Below, piece by piece: positions 1-7,989 of a DNA stretch of 64,000 bases. The notes under the pieces are model-generated. The model saw only the letters and a list, made by a program, of their open reading frames with translations. It was not told the origin of the DNA and ran no database searches. Both the position numbers and the translations under genes were made by a program. Each line of letters starts with the position of its first letter. The first letter of the stretch is position 1. The DNA lies in the NCBI GenBank assembly GCA_030613055.1, contig JAUWMR010000001.1, forward strand, positions 62,001-126,000, written 5' to 3'. Source of the DNA: Desulfobacteraceae bacterium. Its GTDB lineage: Bacteria; Desulfobacterota; DSM-4660; Desulfatiglandales; Desulfatiglandaceae.

Positions 1-338
1 GTGTTGTTGATATTGCCGATAGTCTCAGGCCTTCTGAAAGGGGAGAATATGAGATTACTGAAATCAATAACAGATATCTTGAGATGGGAGAACTCCATGT
101 GGAGATCCTTGGAAGGGGGATCGCCTGGCTGGATACCGGAACACATGAAAGCCTAATTGAGGCATCAGACTTCATCGCAGCAATTGAAAACCGACAGGGC
201 CTGAAAGTCGCCTGTATTGAAGAAATTGCTTACAACAACGGTTATATTGACGCAAAACAGGTGAAAAAGCTTGCGCAATCACTGAAAGATACTGCCTACG
301 GCCAGTATCTAATAGATATGCTTAAACATCATGGATAG
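1..338 (+). CDS. rfbA: Glucose-1-phosphate thymidylyltransferase, C-terminal part (5' end outside window)
   Basis: Reading frame 3 is open from the window edge to a TAG at 336-338. It encodes the C-terminal ~111 residues of an RmlA-type nucleotidyltransferase, which makes dTDP-glucose from dTTP and glucose-1-phosphate, the first step of dTDP-rhamnose synthesis. Recognisable family signatures are EINNRYLE near the left edge, then [15 protein letters not shown], and [11 protein letters not shown]. The end of the protein (YGQYL followed by a short tail) matches the usual C-terminus, so the 3' end looks intact. It lies 6 bp before rfbC, consistent with an rfb operon. Catalytic residues are in the missing N-terminal part. 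Confidence 0.93.
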   Translation, partial: VVDIADSLRPSERGEYEITEINNRYLEMGELHVEILGRGIAWLDTGTHESLIEASDFIAAIENRQGLKVACIEEIAYNNGYIDAKQVKKLAQSLKDTAYGQYLIDMLKHHG

Positions 339-344
339 CCGGCA

Positions 345-938
345 ATGAATGTTTCAGGGACAACAATTGAAGGGGTAATGGTCTTTGAACCTCGCGTGTT
401 TGACGACAACCGTGGTTTCTTTATGGAGACCTATCAAAAGGAAAGATATAAACAGGCGGGTATTGATTGTCATTTTGTTCAGGATAACCTGTCGTATTCG
501 GTCCAAGGCACCCTCAGGGGTCTGCATTATCAACTTCACCATCCACAGGCAAAGCTGATACAGGTCATCTACGGCGCGATTTTCGATATATCGGTTGACA
601 TCCGCCGTGGTTCATCAACATTCGGCAAGTGGACAGGAGTCCATATTTTAGGAAAAAACAGGCGTCAGGTTTTTGTTCCCGTTGGTTTTGCCCACGGATT
701 CTGCATAATCAGCAATTCTGCCTACGTTCTCTATAAATGCAGCGATTTCTACAAGCCTGAAGATGAAATGGGTATCCTGTGGTCTGACCCGGAAATCGCT
801 ATCGAGTGGCCCATTTCCGATCCATTGCTTTCTGTTAAGGACAGGGAATATCCCTGCTTGAGTGATGTGCCTGAAAACCGGCTGCCACTCTATGAAACTT
901 GTGAAACTAAACAACAAGAGGACCATCACACATCCTGA
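345..938 (+). CDS. rfbC: dTDP-4-dehydrorhamnose 3,5-epimerase
   Basis: This 197-residue RmlC cupin protein epimerises C3 and C5 of dTDP-4-keto-6-deoxyglucose in the cytoplasm during dTDP-L-rhamnose synthesis. Visible landmarks are the N-terminal EPRVFDDNRGFF, the catalytic-His motif LRGLHYQ (His61), and VPVGFAHGF followed by YKCSDFY (Tyr130 is the likely catalytic acid). The C-terminal ~12 residues are Glu/Gln/His-rich and extend slightly past the usual length. The ATG at 345 follows the rfbA stop by 6 bp, so translation is probably coupled; no strong Shine-Dalgarno is seen. rfbB and rfbD are not in the window and presumably lie upstream. Confidence 0.95.
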   Translation: MNVSGTTIEGVMVFEPRVFDDNRGFFMETYQKERYKQAGIDCHFVQDNLSYSVQGTLRGLHYQLHHPQAKLIQVIYGAIFDISVDIRRGSSTFGKWTGVHILGKNRRQVFVPVGFAHGFCIISNSAYVLYKCSDFYKPEDEMGILWSDPEIAIEWPISDPLLSVKDREYPCLSDVPENRLPLYETCETKQQEDHHTS

Positions 939-981
939 TGTGGAATATTTTGGTTCCTCTTATATTGACACCTAAAACGCA

Positions 982-3171
982 ATGAAACATTCCATCAAAA
1001 AAACCATTTTAATATTATCTCTTTTCGCTATCCTGGGTTTTTTGATCTATTCTAATACACTGGAGGCACCTTTTGTTTTTGACGACGTTATAGATATACA
1101 ACGAAACCACAATATCCGCTTAACCGAATTTTCATTAGGACAAATCCTAAAAGCAGGATTCAATAGTTACTCTTCGTCTCGCCCAGTTTCCTACATCAGC
1201 CTTGGTCTTAATTACTATTTTCATCAATTCAATGTCGCGGGGTATCATGTTGTAAATATCATAATCCATATACTCAGCGGCATACTTCTTTATTTCTTTA
1301 TCAATACAACACTGAACATTACAGGATATGGGATACGGGATGTCCGATACGCGATAAAACAAAGCACGGACAATGAAAATCAGAATGCATCCGGCATCGA
1401 TCATCCGGCATCCAGTATTCAATCCTCTAATCCCTCACTCATAGCCTTTTTTGCTGCTTTGCTCTGGTTGGTCAATCCGGTTCACACACAATCGATTACA
1501 TATATTACACAGAGAATGAACAGCATGGCAGCCATGTTCTGTGTTTTATCCATGTTTCTTTACGCTAAAGGTCGGATTGCTCTGAAGCCCAGATTAGAAC
1601 ACGTGCAGTCAGAAGAAGTCGTAAAGAGTAAAAGGCAAAGCTCAAAAGACGCCCGACAAACGTCAATCAGGTATCATTTGCTTTGGTTTGCAGGTTCTGC
1701 CTTAGCCGGGATGCTGGCGTTAGGCTGTAAACAGATAGCCGGGACTCTGCCGTTTTTTATTTTCATATACGAATGGTATTTCTTTCAAAATCTCAGCAAA
1801 GACTGGATAAAACAGCGCTTTAAGTATGTATATGGGGTTTTAATTGTTTTTGGCCTGATTTCCTTTATTTACCTGGGGTCTGACCCCTGGAGAAAAATTT
1901 TATCAATTACTGATTTTGCCAATAAGGAGTTTACTTTCTCTGAAAGGTTATTAACTGAATTTCGGGTTGTAATATACTATCTTGGGCTGCTCTTTTATCC
2001 ACATCCTTCCAGGCTGATGGTAGACTACGACTATCCCCTTTCGCACTCATTGATTGATCCTATCACAACCCTGCTTTCCCTGTCTGCCATTATCGGCCTG
2101 ATCGGACTGGCTATTTACATTGCCAAAAGGGAACGCCTGATCTCCTTCTGCATTCTCTGGTTTTTTGGAAACCTGATGATAGAGTCTTCTATTATACCCG
2201 TTGCCATCATATTCGAGCACAGGACCTACCTCCCGTCAATGCTTGTATTTCTTGCTATTGTGATGTTGGCGTTCCGGTATATTCGACAAAAGCTGTTTGT
2301 TACCGGAATACTGTGCGTTACCATAATTGTGTTCTCCATATGGACCTATCAGAGAAACGAGGTTTGGAAAGACAGCATTTCATTGTGGTCGGATAATGTA
2401 GAAAAAGTTGAGAACAAGGCCCGCCCCCGTATCAACCTGGCAAGTGCCTTTTTTCAGAAAGGCGAACTTGAAGATGCGCTGTTCCAGTATAGTGAGGCAC
2501 TGAGGATCAAACCGGAATATGCAGATGCGCACTATGGCATGGGTTTGGTTCTGTTTGCCCAGGAGAAGATTGATGAGGCCATCCGGCAATATTTAAAGGC
2601 ACTGAAGATTAGGCCCCGCTATTCCCTGGCGCATTATAATATAGGAAATGCATTAGCAAAAAAGGGAGACCTTGATGAGGCAAGAATTCATTACCTTGAG
2701 GCATTGCGTACTAAACCCAACCACGCAGAATCTCACTATGGCCTGGGTATTGTGTTATTTGACATGGGGAGGATTAATGAAGCTATCGGGCATTTTTATG
2801 AGGCATTGCGGCTCAATCCCGACTACGCCGAACCTCACAATAATATCGGTATTATATTGAAAGCCCAGGGGAGGCTCGATGAGGCTATTGACCATTTTTT
2901 CGAGGCCATACGCATTAATCCCGACTATGCCAAGGCCCACCATAACCTGGGAATTGCATTTGTGTATAAGGGAAGATTTGACGAGGCTATCAAGCATTTT
3001 TCCGAGGCTGTACGGATTAACCCCGATTATGCTGAGGCACATAATAATCTGGGAGTTGTCATGCAGGAAAAAGGCATGCTCAAGGAGGCGGCGAAACATT
3101 ATGCCGAGGCACTGCGGATAAATCCCGACTATACGGACGCGCGCGACAACCTTGAACAGATCTCGCAATAA
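982..3171 (+). CDS. GT-C-like multi-spanning membrane protein with seven C-terminal TPRs (TMTC-like)
   Basis: 729 residues. The N-terminal ~460 residues are strongly hydrophobic with about ten membrane spans. They begin with a signal-anchor and then an acidic loop motif VFDDVID just after the first span, the position where GT-C enzymes carry an acidic catalytic pair. Residues ~476-725 form seven consecutive 34-residue TPR units of the A.YN.G..L...G..DEAI..Y.EAL...P.YA type. This layout matches TMTC proteins of eukaryotes (O-mannosylation) and their bacterial relatives; enzymatic activity is inference. Residues ~113-151 are a polar insertion encoded by repeat-like DNA (see separate entry). The gene follows rfbC by 43 bp, so glycan assembly is the likely setting. 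It converges on the molybdoenzyme gene. Confidence 0.7.
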   Translation: MKHSIKKTILILSLFAILGFLIYSNTLEAPFVFDDVIDIQRNHNIRLTEFSLGQILKAGFNSYSSSRPVSYISLGLNYYFHQFNVAGYHVVNIIIHILSGILLYFFINTTLNITGYGIRDVRYAIKQSTDNENQNASGIDHPASSIQSSNPSLIAFFAALLWLVNPVHTQSITYITQRMNSMAAMFCVLSMFLYAKGRIALKPRLEHVQSEEVVKSKRQSSKDARQTSIRYHLLWFAGSALAGMLALGCKQIAGTLPFFIFIYEWYFFQNLSKDWIKQRFKYVYGVLIVFGLISFIYLGSDPWRKILSITDFANKEFTFSERLLTEFRVVIYYLGLLFYPHPSRLMVDYDYPLSHSLIDPITTLLSLSAIIGLIGLAIYIAKRERLISFCILWFFGNLMIESSIIPVAIIFEHRTYLPSMLVFLAIVMLAFRYIRQKLFVTGILCVTIIVFSIWTYQRNEVWKDSISLWSDNVEKVENKARPRINLASAFFQKGELEDALFQYSEALRIKPEYADAHYGMGLVLFAQEKIDEAIRQYLKALKIRPRYSLAHYNIGNALAKKGDLDEARIHYLEALRTKPNHAESHYGLGIVLFDMGRINEAIGHFYEALRLNPDYAEPHNNIGIILKAQGRLDEAIDHFFEAIRINPDYAKAHHNLGIAFVYKGRFDEAIKHFSEAVRINPDYAEAHNNLGVVMQEKGMLKEAAKHYAEALRINPDYTDARDNLEQISQ
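1318..1435 (+). repeat. Repeat-derived insertion inside the TMTC-like gene
   Basis: The stretch contains internally repetitive DNA (GGGATACGGGAT, then TCCGATACGCGAT, and CATCCGGCATC twice with small changes). It encodes a polar, low-complexity segment rich in Ser, Asn, Asp and Gln between two membrane spans. Composition and pattern look like intergenic repeats captured in frame rather than an ancestral loop. Confidence 0.45.
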
Positions 3172-3201
3172 ACAACCATTAACACCCAGTAATTTTTAGC
3201 C

Positions 3202-5286
3202 CTATTTGGGTTCCGGTTTTATCCTGCACCCTATTCCCTTAAGGTTGGGAGTGCCAAATTGCTTATTCAGTTTTTCCGTAGAAGTAAGCATATTGAAGTT
3301 GGATCTTTCCCAATCAAAGAGCGTCTCCACATTTGCCTCAGGGAACCACCATCCATGTGAGGCGCTTATCACCCTCGGATCAACAATATCCGTAATATGT
3401 GCGATATGAGTTATCCTGCCGAATCTGGTTTCAATAACAACAACATCTCCCTCTATGATTCCGTATTTCCCGGCAGTCTCAGGATTGATTTCGGCCTTTG
3501 GATGCGGCCTTTTATCTCTTAGCCCCTTGATCCATCTGTAGGACGAATGAAGAAAATACCGGCTCTTCGAACTGGTTAATACTAAAGGATAGTCAGGATC
3601 ATCGTCCTCCGGAGGACCACTAAATTCAGGCAGTGACGGGAGATTGAATTTTTCTGCCGTGCTTAATTTCAATTCCACCTTTCCGGTAGGAGTTCTAAAG
3701 CCTTTTTTTTCATAGGCATTATATCTTTCATGGCCTTTTAAATAACCCTTATCAACGAACTGGCCGTATGTAAGGCCGGCAGGCTTAAGAACATCTTCCA
3801 AAAACTGGTTATAGTCATCGTGCCAGTATTCCGTAGGACTGATAAGTTTCCCTAACTCATTAATTATTTTTATGTCGGGCCAGCATTCTTCCGGCGGATC
3901 AACAACTTTGGGCCGGGCCAAAATATAACCGTGGCCGAGACCAAAGTGGCCAATATCGTTGAATTCGAACTGGCTTGCAACCGGTAATACAATATCCGCC
4001 ATTGCCGCGGTTGGAGTCATGAACAGATCAGCAATTGCTATGAAATCAAGGTTCATGAATGCCTTATATGTTTGCGGGCTGTCGGCATAAGACATCATGG
4101 GGTTCGCACACATGGCATAGAATCCCTTAACCGGATAAGGGATCCCTTCAAGTATCGCCTTTCTGAAAAAGGCCGGAGGGACGGTCATTAATCTGGGTAT
4201 AGTATGATGATAGGTGCTGATCATCTCTTTCCATTTGTTGGGGAAAAGATCGGCCCGGACAAACTGGCCCAAGCCCATGATCTTCGGATCTTTCGCCTGA
4301 ACGTTGCCGCCTGGAATGTCGAGATTGCCACATATGGCCATCAGGCAGATCAAGGCCCTTGTTATATGAAATGTATGGATATTGTGTTCAATTGGATTTC
4401 CCCACTGGATCACAGCCGGTTTTGATATTGCATATAATCTCGCCGTCTCCCTGATAAGGTCGGGTGGAACCCAGGTTATCTCAGATACTTTTTCAGGGGT
4501 GTATTCTCTTACATGATTTTTAAGGTCTTCAAAACCGTAGGTCCACTTGTCAACAAAATCCCTATCATACAGGGACTCTTCAATGATGACGTTCAAAAGC
4601 CCCAGTGCAAGCGCATGATCCGTCCCGGGCCTTATCTGAAGCCATTTTTTTGACTTTTTGACCAGATCGATCTTTCTCGGGTCAATAACTACCAATTCTG
4701 CTCCGTTTTTTAATTGTTTTAGGAGCATGCTGCTTATCTCCCCCTCCTCGTTGGTGGAGGTGATATTACTTGCCCACAAAACGATGAGCTTGCTCTTGTG
4801 ATGAAAGTCCGCAACAGGATAAAAGCCGCAGGTATGGATACCGGTTATCTCGCGAGGAGCATGGCACACGTCCTGAGAAGTGACGACATTGGGAGACCCA
4901 AACAGGTTAGCAAGACGTATCAAGACAAAGTGATCCAGCCCTTTGGGCATTCCAAGGCCAAATGCAACCGCCCTTGCCCCGTATTTTTCTTTTATTTTAC
5001 CCAGATTTTGAGCTATTTCCTTAAGAGCCTCCTGCCAGGAAATCCTCTCCCATTTTCCCTCACCCCGTTTTCCCGCCCTTTTCAAAGGATATTTGAGGCG
5101 ATCCGGGTGGGTGAGACGGTCGGGAGACGCGAGACCTTTTGGACATATGTAACCCTTGTTTAAAAAGCCGTCCGGGTCACCTTTGACCTTGACAATCCTG
5201 TTATCCTTCACCCCCACGAGTAACGCGCATCCACCATGGTCCATTCTCGCGCAGTGCGTCTTTACCCAACGTATGTCTTCTGCCAT
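3202..5286 (-). CDS. Molybdopterin-dependent oxidoreductase, catalytic subunit (CISM/DMSO reductase family)
   Basis: 694 residues with the full CISM domain order: N-terminal Fe-S domain, two molybdopterin-binding domains and a C-terminal MGD-binding domain (NPETAGKYGI, GDVVVIETRFG, SASHGWWFPE). The Fe-S domain reads C12-x3-D16-x3-C20-x27-C48, so the usual second Cys ligand is Asp. Cys141 in QDVCHAPR lies where the family carries its Mo/W ligand. No Tat signal is present, so the enzyme is probably cytoplasmic, like acetylene hydratase and some formate or thiosulfate relatives of similar length. The substrate cannot be read from sequence. No electron-transfer subunit is adjacent on the same strand. 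The Tat ferredoxin at 7990 is on the other strand and exported, so pairing with it is unlikely. Confidence 0.85.
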   Translation of the reverse strand: MAEDIRWVKTHCARMDHGGCALLVGVKDNRIVKVKGDPDGFLNKGYICPKGLASPDRLTHPDRLKYPLKRAGKRGEGKWERISWQEALKEIAQNLGKIKEKYGARAVAFGLGMPKGLDHFVLIRLANLFGSPNVVTSQDVCHAPREITGIHTCGFYPVADFHHKSKLIVLWASNITSTNEEGEISSMLLKQLKNGAELVVIDPRKIDLVKKSKKWLQIRPGTDHALALGLLNVIIEESLYDRDFVDKWTYGFEDLKNHVREYTPEKVSEITWVPPDLIRETARLYAISKPAVIQWGNPIEHNIHTFHITRALICLMAICGNLDIPGGNVQAKDPKIMGLGQFVRADLFPNKWKEMISTYHHTIPRLMTVPPAFFRKAILEGIPYPVKGFYAMCANPMMSYADSPQTYKAFMNLDFIAIADLFMTPTAAMADIVLPVASQFEFNDIGHFGLGHGYILARPKVVDPPEECWPDIKIINELGKLISPTEYWHDDYNQFLEDVLKPAGLTYGQFVDKGYLKGHERYNAYEKKGFRTPTGKVELKLSTAEKFNLPSLPEFSGPPEDDDPDYPLVLTSSKSRYFLHSSYRWIKGLRDKRPHPKAEINPETAGKYGIIEGDVVVIETRFGRITHIAHITDIVDPRVISASHGWWFPEANVETLFDWERSNFNMLTSTEKLNKQFGTPNLKGIGCRIKPEPK

Positions 5287-5428
5287 TTGTAATCCTCATG
5301 CTTTTTCTTATGTGTGGATTAGTTCCGTGTTCCATTTCCTCCTCTTTTTATTACTTCCTTTACATGCTATCGTACCCAAAGATCAATTGCAATCCCTCAC
5401 CAAGCATGAAGTATGGGAGACAAGCAAT

Positions 5429-5469
5429 AAAAATCCCGTCCCTTTAGTGAAAGAGGACGGGGATTTTTT
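5429..5469 (-). terminator. Rho-independent terminator, usable in both directions
   Basis: A 12-bp stem (AAAATCCCGTCC against GGACGGGGATTTT, one bulged base) around a 12-base loop, with T runs on each side depending on strand. On the minus strand it follows the stop of the gene remnant ending at 5508, and lies upstream of the molybdoenzyme gene. It therefore probably ended the minus-strand transcript. Confidence 0.75.
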
Positions 5470-5507
5470 GGAAAGGAGGTTCCACACACACACTATGGGT
5501 TGAGTTT

Positions 5508-5645
5508 CTATTTGGTTCTCGGCAAGACCTCCGGCGGCTTGTTTGTGTTGCCCGTGGCATTGGGATAGTCTGTGGCCTTGTAGGCCTTCTTGTTGTGTTT
5601 GATCAGCTCGCGGGAAAGTTCCATAAAATCATTGTGTCTTTCCAT
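5508..5645 (-). pseudogene. 3' remnant of an unidentified minus-strand gene
   Basis: The last ~45 codons look like a genuine protein tail: charged helix FMELSRELIKHNKKAYKA, then TDYPNATGNTNKPPEVLPRTK and a stop. It is followed at once by the terminator at 5429-5469. Upstream of about 5645 the minus-strand reading becomes the shadow of a histidine-kinase fragment on the other strand, so the 5' part of this gene appears to be lost. The family was not recognised. The open frame itself runs up to 5816 but that part is not believable coding. Confidence 0.45.
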
Positions 5646-5958
5646 TGTAGACAAAAACCTGGCCAGGCTCATCCATCTCGTCTCAGACCTCTTTGATTTC
5701 GCCAGGGTTGAGGCAGCTAAAGCATACTGATCATTTGAGCATGAAAATATTTCAGGGTTGATCAAAGAGGTCATTGAGATCATAAGCCCGCTTGCTGTTG
5801 ACAAAAGCATATCCATAAGTTACAAATATCCTTGCGATTTTTTTGCGGAGATAGACTTGGAGCGTATTGAGCAAGTCCTGGTCAACCTGATTGAAAACGC
5901 GATAAAATTTTCCGATGAAAAAACTTCTGGATATAATCTCAAATGTTCCCAGTTTTAG
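5638..5958 (+). pseudogene. Histidine kinase fragment (end of DHp domain to N-box of ATPase domain), with an in-frame stop
   Basis: Plus-strand frame 1 encodes DKNLARLIHLVSDLFDFARVEAA, the second helix of a HisKA dimerisation domain. A TGA follows at about 5728, then GLIKEVIEIISPLAVDKSI and IEQVLVNLIENAIKFSDE, the start of an HATPase_c domain including the N-box. The H-box with the phosphorylated His is missing on the left. The G1/G2 boxes are missing on the right, where the frame runs into the start codon of the Crp/Fnr gene. The fragment is therefore truncated at both ends and nonsense-mutated. Confidence 0.75.
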
Positions 5959-6613
5959 CGGCCTTCCGGAAGACCAGCTAAAAGAAATCAGGAATATCGC
6001 TCTTGACAGGCATTTCAACAAGGGCGAGATCATATTTTCAGATGGGGATGAGGGAAATGGCTTTTTTGTTGTTGTAGAAGGGCTTGTAAAGATCTTTAAG
6101 GTCTCTTCAGAAGGAAAAGAACAGATTCTCCATATTTACGGGCCGGGAGAGCCATTCGGCCAGGTTGCTGTTTATGCGGGAAGGTCTTACCCTGCAAGTG
6201 CTCAGGCCATTGCCAAAAGCCATGTCTTGTTCTTCCCCAGGACGGCATTTATTAATCTTATAACAAGGATTCCTTCTCTGGCAATGAACATGTTAGCTGT
6301 CCTTTCAAAGAGACTTCGCGAGTTTACTGTTCAGGTAGAGAACCTTTCCTTGAAAGAGGTCCCGGGCCGCTTAGCCGGATATCTGCTTTACCTTTTAGAT
6401 GAACAGGAAAGTAAAGACAGTGTGACTCTAAATATCTCAAAGGGACAGCTTGCAAGTTTATTGGGTACAATTCCGGAGACACTGTCACGAATCTTTGCAA
6501 GGATGACGGAGCTGGATTTAATTGAAATGGATGGGCGCAGAATCAAGCTGCTCAATCGCAGTGGACTGGAAGAACTTGCTGAGCTTGGCCGAATGGATGG
6601 AGCCAGAGGGTAA
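5915..6613 (+). CDS. Crp/Fnr family transcriptional regulator
   Basis: 232 residues: N-terminal cyclic-nucleotide-binding-type beta-roll (~10-125, with FSDGDEGNGFFVVVEGLVKIF and GEPFGQVAVYAG), a dimerisation helix (~125-155) and a C-terminal winged helix whose recognition helix reads LLGTIPETLSRIFARM. The ETxSR pattern is that of FNR-class recognition helices, so TTGAT-type half-sites are plausible targets. There is no cysteine, so it does not bind an FNR-style Fe-S cluster; the effector is unknown (cAMP, haem/NO and others are possible). The ATG lies inside the histidine-kinase remnant with no clear Shine-Dalgarno. It is followed after 9 bp by the ECF sigma gene and probably controls this redox block. 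Confidence 0.9.
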   Translation: MKKLLDIISNVPSFSGLPEDQLKEIRNIALDRHFNKGEIIFSDGDEGNGFFVVVEGLVKIFKVSSEGKEQILHIYGPGEPFGQVAVYAGRSYPASAQAIAKSHVLFFPRTAFINLITRIPSLAMNMLAVLSKRLREFTVQVENLSLKEVPGRLAGYLLYLLDEQESKDSVTLNISKGQLASLLGTIPETLSRIFARMTELDLIEMDGRRIKLLNRSGLEELAELGRMDGARG

Positions 6614-6622
6614 AGGGCGAAA

Positions 6623-7231
6623 ATGAACCAAATGGCTACTGATGCCACTGATCATCATTTAATCTCCGAGTTTAAAGCGGGCTCCATGGATGCCATGGAG
6701 AAAATTGTTGAACGATATCAGGGCCGGATATTTACATTCGGGCTTAAAATGTGCGGTCATCTACAGGATGCCGAGGATATTGCGCAAGAGACCTTTTTGA
6801 ATGCCTTTAGATACTTAGACAGATTTCGGGAAGAGACCAAGTTGAAAAACTGGCTTTTCAAGATCGCCGCCAGGGCTTGCCTCAGAAAACGGAGAAAAAA
6901 GAAGTGTGAACCGGATCAGGAAATACCCTTGGATTCTTTTGTCCTCAAGGATGGCTCCAACGGCAAATACGAGATCCCGGATTGGTCTAATGACCCCTCT
7001 GACAATGTTTTACATGCTGAGCTAAAACAGACCATTGACACTGCCATTCAAACCCTCCCTCCCAAGTATCGCCTGGTCTTTAATCTCCGAGATATTGAGG
7101 GATTCAACACCGAAGAGACCTCCGAAATCCTTGGAATATCCGTTCAATCGGTCAAGACAAGATTACACCGGGCACGCCTTTTTTTGAGGGAAGAGATATC
7201 AAAGCATTACAAGGAGGGGAAGGTCCAGTGA
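6623..7231 (+). CDS. ECF-type RNA polymerase sigma factor
   Basis: 202 residues. Sigma region 2 lies at ~20-90 (FKAGSMDAMEKIVERYQGRIF, then DAEDIAQETFLNAFRYLDRF, the -10 binding helix). A basic linker with RKRRKKK follows. Region 4 lies at ~137-190 (LPPKYRLVFNLRDIEGFNTEE, then ISVQSVKTRLHRARLFLREE). Region 3 is absent, as in ECF sigmas. The stop codon overlaps the GTG start of a zf-HC2 anti-sigma gene, the classic sigma/anti-sigma pairing. An AGGG precedes the ATG at 6623. It probably directs transcription of its neighbours; see the candidate promoter at 7508. Confidence 0.93.
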   Translation: MNQMATDATDHHLISEFKAGSMDAMEKIVERYQGRIFTFGLKMCGHLQDAEDIAQETFLNAFRYLDRFREETKLKNWLFKIAARACLRKRRKKKCEPDQEIPLDSFVLKDGSNGKYEIPDWSNDPSDNVLHAELKQTIDTAIQTLPPKYRLVFNLRDIEGFNTEETSEILGISVQSVKTRLHRARLFLREEISKHYKEGKVQ

Positions 7232-7473
7232 GAAAGGACTGTAAAAAATATTTTAAAAGAATATCCGAATACTTAGATGGTGAGCTTGATGATCGGACCT
7301 GCAAAGAAATCGAGGAACACTTGCAAGACTGCCCTGAATGCCTGGAATGTATCAATTCATTAAAGAAAAGCATCCGGTTATGCAAAGAGGCCGGAAATGA
7401 AGAGATGCCGGCAGACACTCGGGAGCGTTTGAGATCGACACTTAGGGACTGCTTTAACCATAAATCAAAATAG
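7228..7473 (+). CDS. Anti-sigma factor with zf-HC2 zinc domain
   Basis: 81 residues starting at a GTG that overlaps the sigma-factor stop (translational coupling). The ZAS/zf-HC2 motif is visible: an upstream Cys region (RKDCKKYFKRISEYLDGEL), then EEHLQDCPEC, giving H-x3-C-x2-C. The protein has no transmembrane segment, so it is a soluble, possibly redox-responsive anti-sigma factor of the RsrA/ChrR N-terminal type: a Zn thiol switch binding the sigma in the cytoplasm. Redox sensing is family knowledge, not shown by the sequence. Its acidic helix and short C-terminal tail leave no room for a second sensory domain. Confidence 0.88.
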   Translation: MRKDCKKYFKRISEYLDGELDDRTCKEIEEHLQDCPECLECINSLKKSIRLCKEAGNEEMPADTRERLRSTLRDCFNHKSK

Positions 7474-7507
7474 CCCTTCTCTTGTCCTTATATCCCCTAA
7501 CTATTTT

Positions 7508-7533
7508 GTAACCTTCCGGCCTTTTTAGTCTCA
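7508..7533 (+). promoter_or_regulatory. Candidate ECF-type promoter upstream of the DsrE-like gene
   Basis: GTAACC at 7508-7513 and GTCTCA at 7528-7533 resemble -35 and -10 elements of ECF sigmas. The spacing is slightly short compared with the usual 16-17 bp. It lies in the 129-bp gap between the anti-sigma gene and the DsrE gene, where a sigma-dependent promoter would make sense. Weak evidence. Confidence 0.25.
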
Positions 7534-7602
7534 TTAGAAAAAACATTTCTGGGTACTCATTTTCCTGAAGATCTAAGAATTTTATCCAAGGAGTAAAAAG
7601 AT

Positions 7603-7965
7603 ATGGAAAAGTTTTTGTTTGTGATTTCCAAGGGTTTTGAAAAATCAGGGACTGCAACGAGGGCAATTCAGTTTGCGAGCATTGCAGCTGAAAAGGGTCA
7701 TCATATAGAGGTCTTCTTGATCGATGATGCCATCCACTGGGCTCAATTAGGAATGGCAGAAGGGATCCGGTCGTCTACTGGAGAACACATGAAAGATCTT
7801 TTAGATAAACTTATTGCGAATAAAACCCCAATCCATGTCTGCGAGGCATGTGCGGACAAACGCCTTATATCACCGGATGAATGCATTACAGGTTCTGTAA
7901 TATCCGGAGGCGCAGTACTTGTAGATATGATGACAAATCCGGAGTATAAGGTATTCACTTTTTAG
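7603..7965 (+). CDS. DsrE/DsrF-like family protein
   Basis: 120 residues with a DsrE-type alpha/beta fold: N-terminal strand KFLFVISKGFEKS, helix with TRAIQFASIAAEKGH, strand IEVFLIDDAI and a Cys region CEACADKRLISPDEC at ~82-96. DsrE/TusD relatives use a conserved Cys in this area to carry persulfide sulfur. Three Cys are present here (CxxC plus one), so sulfur transfer or thiol sensing is plausible but not proven. An AAGGAG precedes the ATG. It is the first gene of a run with the Tat ferredoxin (24 bp downstream) and the cytochrome b. Confidence 0.82.
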   Translation: MEKFLFVISKGFEKSGTATRAIQFASIAAEKGHHIEVFLIDDAIHWAQLGMAEGIRSSTGEHMKDLLDKLIANKTPIHVCEACADKRLISPDECITGSVISGGAVLVDMMTNPEYKVFTF

Positions 7966-7989
7966 ACCCCTTTATACAGAGATAAAAAA

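Noticed and set aside
2672-3168. Several additional proteins on both strands inside the TPR region
   Set aside because: They are alternative-frame shadows produced by the periodic 102-bp TPR-coding repeats.
5726-5730. TGA in the histidine-kinase frame read as selenocysteine
   Set aside because: The position is not a catalytic site in kinases, no SECIS-like hairpin follows directly, and the fragment is truncated at both ends; a nonsense mutation in a pseudogene is simpler.
5508-5816. A 102-residue minus-strand protein
   Set aside because: Only the last ~45 residues look like protein; the upstream part is antisense to a recognisable histidine-kinase fragment.
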